64,000 bases of DNA from G963668605 sp963793625 (GTDB taxonomy: Bacteria > Acidobacteriota > Terriglobia > Bryobacterales > Bryobacteraceae): the NCBI GenBank assembly GCA_963793625.1, contig CAWCAT010000004.1, positions 524,711 through 588,710 of the forward strand, in the 5' to 3' direction. A model generated the notes under the pieces. It searched no databases. It was not told where the DNA came from and saw nothing but the letters and a program-made list of their open reading frames with translations. Shown one piece after another: positions 26,958 to 38,729 of this stretch (position 1 is its first letter; each line of letters opens with the position of its first letter). The position numbers and the translations under genes were made by a program.

Positions 26958-27507
26958 ATGGCATCCGTTGTCGCTAGTCGTTACGCGAAGGCTCTGGTCG
27001 ATGTTGTTCTTAAAGCCGGCTCTGATTTGAAACCGCTCGATGCGATCGATCAGATCAAGAGTTTTGAAGAACTCTACGCTAGTTCGTCGGATCTCAAGAA
27101 TATTTTGTTGTCACCGGCGGTTCCGGGCATTCGTAAGCGTGCAGTAATCGCTCGTTTCGCCCAGGATCTCGGCATTTCCCGACTGATCTGCAATTTCCTT
27201 TATGTCGTGGTGGATCACCGCCGCATTGCGGAACTCACGGAATTACGCGAAGCATTTGAGGCGCTGCTTGATGAGCGGGTCGGAATTGTCCGAGTGGCTG
27301 TCTCGTCGCGCAACCCAAATGAAAGACGGCCAGCGCGAAGCTCTGAGCACGCGTCTGGCGAGCCTCACGGGAAAACAGGTACGTGCAAGTTTTGCGGTGG
27401 ACGAAAGTCTGCTGGGTGGTGCAGTCGCCAGGATCGGATCGACGATCTATGACGGCTCCGTAAAAGGCCAGCTCGAAGTGCTTCGTCACCGGTTGGAATC
27501 GGAATAG
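26958..27507 (+). CDS. atpH: ATP synthase F1 subunit delta (one frameshift)
   Basis: The first frame gives the N-terminal six-helix domain (VVASRYAKALVDVVLKAG, KNILLSPAVPGIRKRAVI, NFLYVVVDHRRIAEL). After AFEALLDERVGIVRVAVSS it slips. The second frame gives the C-terminal domain (REALSTRLASLTGKQVRASF, then DESLLGGAVARIGSTIYDGS). One extra base near 27305-27312 explains the break; restored length is about 182 residues. Delta joins F1 to the peripheral stalk and is required for a working enzyme, so an error is far likelier than loss. It directly abuts atpF. Confidence 0.9.
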
Positions 27508-27513
27508 GAATGG

Positions 27514-27532
27514 CACAGGCTTGCTGCCTGTG
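27514..27532 (+). repeat. Small hairpin between atpH and atpA
   Basis: CACAGGC-TTGCT-GCCTGTG is a perfect 7-bp stem with a 5-base loop in the 47-bp gap between atpH and atpA. It lacks a T-tract, so it is not a terminator. It may tune relative expression or be a copy of a short dispersed element. Confidence 0.55.
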
Positions 27533-27554
27533 AGTGGAAATTAGGAAATAGAAC

Positions 27555-29087
<1,533 letters not shown>

Positions 29088-29090
29088 CAG

Positions 29091-29951
<861 letters not shown>

Positions 29952-29957
29952 GATTCT

Positions 29958-31415
<1,458 letters not shown>

Positions 31416-31423
31416 CCTTAGCC

Positions 31424-31828
31424 ATGGCGGCAACGTTTCAGTTGGAAATCGCAACGCCGGAGCGTCTCCTGATGAAGGAAGACGTAACCGAGGCCCAGAT
31501 CCCGGCCGCGAACGGGTACATTGGCGTTCTGCCGGAACATGCTCCGTTGCTTGCGGAGCTAGGGATCGGCGACCTCACGTTCAAGGAACAGGGCAGCACA
31601 AAGCATATGGCCGTAAGTGGTGGTTGGGTGGAAGTGCTGCCGGACCACGTGCGCGTCCTGGCAAATTCGGCCGAGGTATCGACCGAAATCGACGTGACGC
31701 GTGCACAGAACGCGCTCAGGCGCGCCGAGGAACGGGTCTCGAAGTCGGATCCGACGATCGACATCGCCCGAGCACTGAATGCAATGAAGCGCGCACAAGC
31801 GCGCCTCGCAGTCGCGGCATATAAGTAA
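31424..31828 (+). CDS. atpC: ATP synthase F1 subunit epsilon
   Basis: This 134-residue protein has the epsilon beta-sandwich (FQLEIATPERLLMKEDV, AANGYIGVLPEHAPLLAELG) followed by the two-helix C-terminal inhibitor domain (NALRRAEERVSKSDPTIDIA, LNAMKRAQARLAVAAYK). It regulates ATPase activity by contacting gamma and the alpha/beta ring. Last protein gene of the operon; the tRNA-Pro gene begins 38 bp later. Confidence 0.96.
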   Translation: MAATFQLEIATPERLLMKEDVTEAQIPAANGYIGVLPEHAPLLAELGIGDLTFKEQGSTKHMAVSGGWVEVLPDHVRVLANSAEVSTEIDVTRAQNALRRAEERVSKSDPTIDIARALNAMKRAQARLAVAAYK

Positions 31829-31866
31829 AAGTCTGCTAGAATAGAGAAGTCTTTAGTCCACGACAT

Positions 31867-31944
31867 CGGGCCGTGGCGCAGCCTGGCTAGCGCGCTTGCT
31901 TGGGGTGCAAGAGGTCGCGAGTTCGAATCTCGCCGGCCCGACCA
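31867..31944 (+). tRNA. tRNA-Pro (anticodon GGG)
   Basis: The acceptor stem CGGGCCG pairs with CGGCCCG, followed by A and an encoded CCA. The D arm (GCGC...GCGC), the anticodon arm CTTGC-TTGGGGT-GCAAG with GGG at the anticodon positions, a five-base variable region and the T arm GCGAG-TTCGAAT-CTCGC are all complete. It is read in the same direction as atpC and probably shares its terminator. Confidence 0.97.
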
Positions 31945-31962
31945 TTGCAATCATAAACATAC

Positions 31963-31995
31963 AAAAAAGGCCCGGCGGCAAACCGGGCCTTTTTC
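31963..31995 (+). terminator. Intrinsic terminator after tRNA-Pro / atp operon
   Basis: AAAAAAGGCCCGG (31963-31975) pairs with CCGGGCCTTTTT (31983-31994) around CGGCAAA, giving a GC-rich stem followed by a U-tract. The T-tract is the target-site duplication of the adjacent insertion sequence, so the terminator survived the insertion. Confidence 0.9.
31988..31995. repeat. Left target-site duplication of the ISL3-type element
   Basis: CCTTTTTC here is repeated exactly at 33290-33297, immediately outside the right end of the element. An 8-bp duplication is what ISL3 family elements make. Confidence 0.9.
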
Positions 31996-33289
31996 GGCTC
32001 TACGCCAACAACGGGGGAGACCCCGGATCCCAGACTGATTCACGAACATAATACCTTAACGCGCATACGATAGTTTTCGAAGTTGCGGAAACCGTATGCC
32101 TGCCTGCTGATCAATTCCATTTTGTTGTGAAAGCCTTCAGTGATTCCGTTGTTGCGCGTGAACCGCCACATGGTCGCAATCTCGTTGCGCCAGGCATACA
32201 AACTTTGCCCAAGCTGGACCAGTTGCGGCAGGCCGGCCTGGCGCAACTGGTCCACGGCACGCAGAAAACGCGGGGCCAGTTTCTCGCATTGCTTGCGTGT
32301 GCGATGCTTTTTCAGCAGCAGGTAACACAGGCGCTGTTTGAAACGGTAGATCAGCTCCAAGGCGGGATGTTCAGCAAAATACAGAGCGAGCCGGATCTGC
32401 TGTTCCGGTTTCAGATTGTGACGGTGGCGGCGCATCAGCGACATCAGGCCACGATTCTTAGCGCCCACCGGATCGATCTCGCGCCAGCAGGCTAGAAAGT
32501 GATGGTTGATCAGGCGAATGACATGGAAGCGATCGGCCACAATGCGCGCGTTGGGAAAATGCTGGTGCACGATTGATCGATACACACTGGCCAGATCCAT
32601 GCATACCACCCGCACTTCAGCTTTGCCTTCCAAACCTGCCAAATAGCTGCTCAGTGATAGTTCCGAGCGGCCCAGCACCACATCGTAAACCTTGTGGTGG
32701 CGCAGATCGCAAAGCGTGGTGGCGTAGCCTTTGCGGCGGGTGAAAAAGTGCTCGTCGATGCCGAGCACGATCGGGCAACGCGGCGGATGCCATTCATTGA
32801 ATTGGCGCCGCAGTCCATGCTGAAAATGGCGTTGCACAGTCGCGGCGCCGATGCCTTCGCGGCGGCCCAGCCGGCTGCGATTGATGCCATCCAGGTGCTG
32901 CTGAAAGATCGCTTCTCGAAAGGCCTCGCTCGCTCGTTGGCAGGGCAGGATACCTGGCAGTCGCTGGCGCGACTGCTTGCCGCAGCTCAAACACAGGAAC
33001 TTGCGGACTTCAATTTCGAGCGAGCAAGGTCGCAGGCCCCAGATCCTCGTGGCGCACGGTCCGACTGCACCAGCCTTTGCTGTGCAGTCGCGTGCCGCCG
33101 CAATGGGCGCACGATCGTGGCCCGTCATACCGGGCTCCGATCCGCACGCCTGCACCGTTCTTGGTGATGGTTGTAATCTGATACTGGGGTAGGCCTAATA
33201 GGGTCTCGGATTCGATCAAAATTTTTCTCCCAAGATTGTTTTATCAATCCGGGATTCTCGAGGGTCTCCCCCGTTGTTGATCAAGAGCC
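31996..33289 (-). mobile_element. ISL3-family insertion sequence, complete with inverted repeats and 8-bp target duplications
   Basis: The element is 1,294 bp. Its ends are imperfect inverted repeats: GGCTCT, four variable bases, then CAACAACGGGGGAGACCC at the left end (31996-32023), and the same pattern in reverse at the right end (33262-33289). It is flanked by perfect CCTTTTTC duplications at 31988-31995 and 33290-33297. It encodes one ISL3-type transposase. It sits in the T-tract of the terminator after tRNA-Pro. The intact duplications suggest a fairly recent insertion. Confidence 0.93.
32040..33219 (-). CDS. ISL3-family transposase (one frameshift)
   Basis: The N-terminal frame starts at a TTG at 33219 and contains a zinc-finger pair (CAHCGG, then CLSCG after the break) and WCSRTVRHEDLG. 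It slips in the CCCC run at 33037-33040. The main frame continues through a helix-turn-helix segment (REGIGAATVQRHF), the DDE catalytic core (IVLGIDEHFF, VVCMDLASVYRSIVHQHFPN, IVADRFHVIRLINHH) and the C-terminal glutamate region NNGITEGFHNKMELISRQAYGF (abbreviated: NNGITEGFHNKMELI). Removing one base restores about 393 residues. The break could be natural inactivation or the same error type seen elsewhere in the window. Confidence 0.88.
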
Positions 33290-33297
33290 CCTTTTTC
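33290..33297. repeat. Right target-site duplication of the ISL3-type element
   Basis: CCTTTTTC directly follows the right inverted repeat and matches 31988-31995 exactly. Confidence 0.9.
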
Positions 33298-33351
33298 ACG
33301 TGTATTGTGACGTAACTCCGCCCATACTGACGAACACTAGGACAAATAGTC

Positions 33352-33644
33352 ATGGCGCTCAGTCGTTCGGCTGTCCAGGAACTCTATACAAAAGGAATCG
33401 ACAGCTATAGCTCGTCCATTGCTGCGTTTCAGTCCCGCCAGGGATTCAGGCGTTGCTGCGAAGCTCACCCTTAGTTCAAGCCAATCTTCGGGTTTTGGAT
33501 GTGGTGGTGGCATGCTCAACGCTATACGAAGGACGAACTGCTGCGCGTTTTCAAGGCAGCAGGGTTCCGAGATCCTGTATTCCGGCGATTCCCCTGGCTT
33601 ACTTCTGGCTGAACCGTGCGTACGTTGTCGAGGCGCGAAGCTGA
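33352..33644 (+). pseudogene. Class I methyltransferase relic with the core deleted
   Basis: The start reads ALSRSAVQELYTKGIDSYSS, then after one missing base QALLRSSPLVQANLRVLD. This is the lead-in to a SAM-binding motif I, but the expected glycine-rich loop does not follow. Instead the sequence jumps to WHAQRYTKDELLRVFKAAGF and RDPVFRRFP, then after a missing C to LAYFWLNRAYVVEARS and a stop. This is the C-terminal end of the same enzyme type. About 100 residues between are gone, so no methyltransferase could function. Unlike the frameshifted genes elsewhere, both small lesions are deletions and sequence is missing. It lies 55 bp from the insertion sequence. Confidence 0.7.
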
Positions 33645-33684
33645 AGGAGGTAGTGATCTAGGGTAATCTGGACAAGAGCCCGAC

Positions 33685-34782
33685 ATGAAGATCCTTCTGC
33701 TTCTGCTGACCAGCATGACCGCTATGGCTGCCGCCATTCCTTTGATTCACGTCACTGACCTTTACCACCGCCCGGGCGATCCTGACGACCAGATTGATCT
33801 TGCTGCGCTGTACCTTCTGCCGGAGCTGGATGTGCGCGCGGTTTTGATCGATGTGCGGCCTTCGAAGGTCTTCCCCGGGCAACCGTACGAGCCCGGATTT
33901 GTAACCGTGGCGCAGATGGGCTACCTGACAGGCAAATCTGTACCTGTAGCCGTGGGACAGAAGGCGGCGCTGCGTTCTCCCAACGACGATGCCCGTGACC
34001 GGCCAACACAGGAACAAGCGGCGATCGCGCTTCTGCTGAGGGTTCTGCGGGAGAGTCCGGAACCCGTCGTAATCAACGCGGTCGGATCCTGCCGAATCAT
34101 CACCGCTGCATTCAACCGCGACCCGGCGCTACTACGCAAAAAAGTTCGTTCTGTCTGGCTGAACACTGGTTCCAGCGGATCAAGCCGGTTGGAACACAAC
34201 GTCGAAATGGATGTGCAGTCTTACGTCGGTTTGCTGCGCAGCGGGTTGCCGATCGACTGGTATCCGTGCGGGTCTTCTACAGTCGATTGGCGCAGTCCAG
34301 CGGCGATCGGAGAGCACAACACCTACTGGTACGCCACGCATACTGATCTGTTTCGCGGGACTCCGGACACACTGAAATCCTGGTACACATTTGCGCTGCT
34401 TGGATCCAATCGCGGCGACATCATTCACGCGCTGAGCGAACAATCCTCAGCTGATATCGAGCGCATTACGACCAGCGGGGGACGAAATCTTTGGTCGATT
34501 GCGTCTTTGATTGTAGGTGCCGGCCGAGTCCTGGCGAAGACTGCGGAAGGATGGCGGTTCGTTCCGGCGCGAGATGTTCCACAGGGCAGTCTGATCCAGA
34601 CGCTCACTCTCGATCCGATCGCTTTGACCGTGGACGACGCCGGTCACACAACCTGGCGACCGACCGCACGATCATCCGTGCGCCTGTTCCGGCGCTCACC
34701 CGGTCCGGAGCACACAGCGGCCATGACCGAGGCGCTCAACGCACTCTTCCGGACTTTTCCGAAGACCGCCCCGGCGTTTTGA
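33685..34782 (+). CDS. Secreted nucleoside-hydrolase-like protein
   Basis: This 365-residue protein has a signal peptide (MKILLLLLTSMTAMAAA). An N-terminal HVTDLYHRPGDPDDQIDLAA resembles the calcium-binding DxDxxxDD loop of inosine-uridine nucleoside hydrolases, although the first aspartate spacing is altered. The segment VVINAVGSCRIITAAF corresponds to the family NxxxGPLTNIA region. The distal half (VWLNTGSSGSSRLEHNVEMD) resembles the family's asparagine/aspartate metal region. It may cleave N-ribosidic bonds outside the cytoplasm, but the divergence from consensus means a different substrate or lost activity is possible. It shares no obvious operon partner. Confidence 0.6.
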   Translation: MKILLLLLTSMTAMAAAIPLIHVTDLYHRPGDPDDQIDLAALYLLPELDVRAVLIDVRPSKVFPGQPYEPGFVTVAQMGYLTGKSVPVAVGQKAALRSPNDDARDRPTQEQAAIALLLRVLRESPEPVVINAVGSCRIITAAFNRDPALLRKKVRSVWLNTGSSGSSRLEHNVEMDVQSYVGLLRSGLPIDWYPCGSSTVDWRSPAAIGEHNTYWYATHTDLFRGTPDTLKSWYTFALLGSNRGDIIHALSEQSSADIERITTSGGRNLWSIASLIVGAGRVLAKTAEGWRFVPARDVPQGSLIQTLTLDPIALTVDDAGHTTWRPTARSSVRLFRRSPGPEHTAAMTEALNALFRTFPKTAPAF

Positions 34783-35014
34783 CGCGATCAGAACCGCAGG
34801 CGGATGCCTCCGTTAAGACCTCGACATTCCCTAGGGAGACGGGAGAGATTGCGGTGCCGCTCCGATCCGTACGCATTGTGACACCACTGAAGCTCACAAT
34901 CGCGCCCGGGACTGGAACGGCGTCAGCCTGCACGATGATTCGTATGCTGGCGCGCGGCTCCTGCGAGAGCAAAGGAAGGACGGAGATGAGCGCAAAAAGA
35001 AATGCGACAGTCAA
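34736..35014 (-). pseudogene. Fragment of a secreted carboxypeptidase-regulatory-like domain protein
   Basis: From a TTG at 35014 the frame gives a signal peptide (TVAFLFALISVLPLLSQ) and one beta-sandwich segment (VPVPGAIVSFSGVTMRTDRS) similar to the N-terminal domain of the Oar-like receptors in this window. After about 60 residues the similarity ends and the frame runs into the end of the nucleoside-hydrolase gene on the opposite strand. It looks like the start of a lost receptor or a short exported protein. Evidence is limited to these patterns. Confidence 0.35.
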
Positions 35015-35377
35015 TCGGGGATCTTCACTGGACTGCTCCCAAAACGCCTTGGACCAATGATAGCCAATGTCCGTGGCGCGGATCGCAGACGTCACCAGAG
35101 TTCCTGCAAATTGTACTTACTCCTCAGGTAAAAACTCCTCGACCAGCTTCCTTCCTTACCTAGTGCCTGAAGCCGTTTCAGAGGGGGGCAAATCATTAAC
35201 CCTTTTTAAGCAGGTAGGTTGGCAAGCCCCAGGCTTTTTGTGGGTGTGATGAGTCGCACGTTGGCCACGTGGATGCAAGTACGTTCCCGACTCTTGACGC
35301 GAGGTTTTGTGGCCTGAGTCAACACGGGGACGGTACAGTTCTCGATCCGAATACTTCCAAAACAGGAGAGTTTCTCA

Positions 35378-36166
35378 ATGAAACCCATGAGCTACGCCAT
35401 TTTTGCGATCACAGCGCTGACAACGAGCGCGTTCGCACAAGGAACACCGAGTTCCAAAGCAACTGCTTCAATCAACACGGCGGTGGGCTGCACCTTCGCC
35501 GCCCAGACGACGATCGGTGATACTGTACCGGTCACGTGTCACGAGATTTTCAGCGGAGCTGCTGTGCCCGTTACTCCCGACAATTTTGCTGAAATTATGC
35601 GGAGCACTATTAAGGTGTCGAATAGCCAATCCCTCTTTGTTTCACCCTCGCTCGTGACTGGGCTTTACACTCAGACCAAAACTAGAACAAGCCCGGGTAC
35701 CAGTTCCACCGCCACAGCCGCAGGTGGCGTTTATCTTCGGGCAATCGTTAAGAATCAGGCGACAGGAGAAGTCCAGGTTGGCTATCCGGTAGCAGCCTGT
35801 AAACCCGGCGTGTTGGGGTGCGAACTGGTGGGCGGAAAATACGGTGTCACACTCGATAGCCGCGTTCAGACCCTTACTCAGGAAATCAGTACCTGTGTTG
35901 TCAACGTGGTTGTGGGCGGCATCGCTGGTAGCGGCACCTGCGACTTCACCTCAACTATCGATTTAATGCTCAAGACCACCAGCGCCAATACTTTCAATTT
36001 CATTTTCCCAAGTGTCGGCGTGGGCGTTTATGATGTCAGCATTCAGGCAGCGGTTAACGCCAATGCCAGTGTGGTGAACCTTGGGACCGCGGTCGGCGGC
36101 GCCGCTTACGGCTTGGGTTCTCTCACAGTGGAAAGCGTCAGGTTGGTTAAAGAATTTAGTTTCTAG
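35378..36166 (+). CDS. Secreted protein of unknown function
   Basis: I do not recognise this 262-residue protein. It has a clear signal peptide (MSYAIFAITALTTSAFAQG), five cysteines in the mature part, a Ser/Thr-rich stretch (TKTRTSPGTSSTATAA) and otherwise a beta-rich composition with many Gly, Val and Thr. The ATG at 35378 has ACAGGAGAG upstream; MKPMSY gives an alternative start at the second Met. A strong terminator follows, so it is probably a one-gene transcript. The 280 bp upstream holds no gene that I can support. Confidence 0.65.
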   Translation: MKPMSYAIFAITALTTSAFAQGTPSSKATASINTAVGCTFAAQTTIGDTVPVTCHEIFSGAAVPVTPDNFAEIMRSTIKVSNSQSLFVSPSLVTGLYTQTKTRTSPGTSSTATAAGGVYLRAIVKNQATGEVQVGYPVAACKPGVLGCELVGGKYGVTLDSRVQTLTQEISTCVVNVVVGGIAGSGTCDFTSTIDLMLKTTSANTFNFIFPSVGVGVYDVSIQAAVNANASVVNLGTAVGGAAYGLGSLTVESVRLVKEFSF

Positions 36167-36182
36167 CCTGCCCGGCATTCAG

Positions 36183-36219
36183 AGAGCCGGTGGTCCGCGA
36201 GACCACCGGCTCTGATTTT
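36183..36219 (+). terminator. Intrinsic terminator after the secreted protein
   Basis: AGAGCCGGTGGT (36183-36194) pairs perfectly with ACCACCGGCTCT (36202-36213), loop CCGCGAG, followed by GATTTTC. A 12-bp stem with a short T-tract. Confidence 0.85.
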
Positions 36220-36301
36220 CCAAAGAATTTACGTCACGACCTTGAAAACCTGTCGCTCATGTGCCGCCCTGCGTATTACTATCTAAGGGACTGGTGCAAG
36301 C

Positions 36302-37432
36302 GTGAACCGCCGAGACTCCCTGAAATCGATCGTTGCAGGCATCGCGTGGCCGTCATTGTGCCTTGCCGCCACTGCCCCGGCGGAGCGTGTCGCGATCGGC
36401 CGCTGCCGTGAGTACAACGGCGAAGTGCCTGGCGTGCTGGCACGTATGTTCGACCAACTCGGCGGGCTGGAGCGCATCGTAAAAGGCAAAACAGTTGCGA
36501 TCAAGTTGAACCTGGGCGGAAGGGCAGATGCCCGGCTGGGCCATCGTCCGCATGAGCTGTCCAATTGGGTCCATCCGCAAGTCATCGGAAATGTAATTCA
36601 TCAACTCGCGATGGCCGGTGCGACGCGAATCAGGCTGCTCGAGGGTTCGCGCTACACTGCGCTGCCGCTTGAAGAGCACATGCTCGAAGCCGGATGGGAA
36701 CCGCGTGACCTGTTCAGCGCAGCGTCAAAAGTCGAGATGGAAAATACCAATGTGCGCGGCCGCCCGCGGGAGTATGCACGACTCAAGACCCCGAACGGCG
36801 GCCATCTCTATCCATCTTTCACCCTGAACCGCAGTTACATGGATTGCGATGTCTTCGTATCTCTCGCCAAGCTGAAAGAGCACCTCACAACCGGTGTAAC
36901 GCTTTCGATGAAGAACTGTTTTGGAATTACGCCGACGTCGATTTACGGCAACAGCGCCGGTGAGCAGGATCCCAATGAAGCACCGACAGCTGGGCGCAAT
37001 TACATCCTGCATTCTGGCCGTCGGCAGCCGGCGAAGTGCGCCGAACCCGCTCGCAATAGCGGCAGTGCGCTTAACCCCGGGCAGCGCGTACCGCGCGTGA
37101 TTGCCGACATCGTTGCGGCACGCCCTGTGCATCTCGCGATCATCGATGGAATCCACAGCATGGGCGGTGGCGAGGGAGTTTACGGCGCACGCGTGCGCCC
37201 TGCGCATGCCGGGGTTCTGATCGCAGGAACGAATTGCGTTAATACCGATGCGGTCGCGACCGCGGTGATGGGGTTTGATCCAGCAGCCGGGCATGGCACT
37301 GCGCCGTTTGAAAAATGCGATAGCACTTTGCGGCTGGCCGCTGCGCACGGCCTTGGGACATTTGACCTTAAGCGGATCGAGGTGACAGGCGCCACGATCC
37401 GCGAGGTACGCTATCCCTTTCGGAAGATCTAA
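36302..37432 (+). CDS. DUF362 domain protein, Tat-exported
   Basis: The 376-residue product starts at a GTG and has a twin-arginine leader (MNRRDSLKSIVAGIAWPS). The body matches DUF362: GKTVAIKLNLGG, LKEHLTTGVTLSMKNCFGI, VHLAIIDGIHSMGGGEGVYG and GTNCVNTDAVATAVMGFDP. The biochemical role of this domain is unknown; members often occur near iron-sulfur or redox genes. The end faces the mandelate-racemase-family gene with 3 bp between stops. Its direct function in the sugar-acid locus is not shown. Confidence 0.8.
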   Translation: MNRRDSLKSIVAGIAWPSLCLAATAPAERVAIGRCREYNGEVPGVLARMFDQLGGLERIVKGKTVAIKLNLGGRADARLGHRPHELSNWVHPQVIGNVIHQLAMAGATRIRLLEGSRYTALPLEEHMLEAGWEPRDLFSAASKVEMENTNVRGRPREYARLKTPNGGHLYPSFTLNRSYMDCDVFVSLAKLKEHLTTGVTLSMKNCFGITPTSIYGNSAGEQDPNEAPTAGRNYILHSGRRQPAKCAEPARNSGSALNPGQRVPRVIADIVAARPVHLAIIDGIHSMGGGEGVYGARVRPAHAGVLIAGTNCVNTDAVATAVMGFDPAAGHGTAPFEKCDSTLRLAAAHGLGTFDLKRIEVTGATIREVRYPFRKI

Positions 37433-37435
37433 AGC

Positions 37436-38729
37436 TCAGCCTGCGACAACGACCTTTTTCAACTCGCTCTCTTTGAACCTTACGCCGAGGCCCGGACGAT
37501 CCGGGGCCGTGACGCTGCCGGGCTTCCATTCAATCGGGTCCTCCAACAGAATGTTCCCGAGCGGGCCGTTCAGCAGGCGGCCACCTTCCATGATCACGCA
37601 GTTCGGAGTAGCAATCGCAATGTGCGTCGAGGCCGACACATAAAGTGCGGTCCCGGTGCTGATGTGTGGCGACCACAATACGCCGTGCGCGTCCGCCATG
37701 GTTGCGATGCGCCGAATTTCACTGATGCCTCCCGCACGGCAGACATCCGGATTGATGATGTTAACCGATTTGGAAGTGAACATGTCACGGAACTGGAATC
37801 GATTGCAGAGCACTTCGCCGGCACATATCGCTGTGTCGAGTGCCGCGGCCAGTTTCGGATAGCCTTCCAGATCGTCTGGCATGAGTGCATCTTCCCACCA
37901 GCCGATATTGCCGATACGATCCAACTCGCGCCCGAGCTTGATCGCTTCATAGAGTTTGTACGCGCCAAGCGAGTCGACGCAGACCTGACCTTTCCCGCGG
38001 ATGCCATCAGCAACTGCTGCGACGCGCGCCAGGTCATTCGTACCGCGGCCTTTGCTCAAGCCCATCTTCACGACAGTGAAGCCGTCCTCGATCGCTTTAA
38101 GCGCACTCTCTTTCAACGACAACCCTGAGTTGCCGCCGATGCCGGTGTACGTCGGAATACTGTCGCGGAATTTTCCGCCCAGCAGACTGTAAACGGGAAG
38201 CTCCGCGAACTGTCCCAAAATGTCCCACAACGCCAGATCCACACCCGCGATCACCTCGGTGTACAGTCCGGTCGAATAGCCGCGCAGGCGCTCGGTCGAA
38301 TACATGCGCTCCCAGAGCGGTTCGACATTCAGCGCGTTCTGGCCAATCAGAATCGGGCCGAACAGATCAGTGATCAGCGTCCGATGAGCGCGCGGCGCTT
38401 CGGGCGCATGACACTCGCCCCATCCGGTAATCCCCTGGTCGGTCCTGACCCGCACCAACACGGCTTGCGTGTGACCCTTCGTTCGAGACGGGCTCGCAAA
38501 ATCGAGCCTGTTCCAGAGTCCTGTGCCTCCTGTCATGCTTCCGACTGGAGCCATGTTGAACGAGGTTCTCGGGGCGCACAGAGTCGCCCGGGGATTGCAC
38601 GACCAACGCATCCACCGCAGTGATTTTCAGCGGGCCGATGCCTTTGCGTTTGCGATCAACCGTCTGTTGGGCCAACAGAGCCCCGGCCGGTGCGGCTGCA
38701 GCCAGGCGAAAGAGATGCCTTCTAAGCAT
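37436..38729 (-). CDS. Mandelate racemase/muconate-lactonizing enzyme family protein, exported (one frameshift)
   Basis: The first frame begins at the ATG 38729 with a signal-like leader (MLRRHLFRLAAAAPAGALLA) and KITAVDALVVQSPGDSVRPE. An extra base near 38559 shifts the frame, after which MAPVGSMTGGTGLWNRLDF continues the N-terminal capping domain. The barrel has the KxG-type lysine region (FTVVKMGLSKGRG) and metal ligands in VCVDSLGAYK, WWEDALMPDD and ICAGEVLCNR, then a His in SPHISTGTAL, the enolase-superfamily layout of sugar-acid dehydratases. Restored length is about 431 residues. The family usually acts in the cytoplasm, so the leader is notable. The start overlaps the MFS gene stop by 8 bp. 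Confidence 0.85.

Noticed and set aside
33290..33684. Intact methyltransferase gene after removing frameshifts
   Set aside because: Even after restoring the frame, the glycine-rich SAM loop and about 100 central residues are absent, so this is not just mis-sequenced.
35096..35377. Riboswitch or regulatory RNA upstream of the secreted protein
   Set aside because: I compared it by eye with cyclic-di-GMP and other common riboswitch cores and found no match. It is simply an unassigned leader region.
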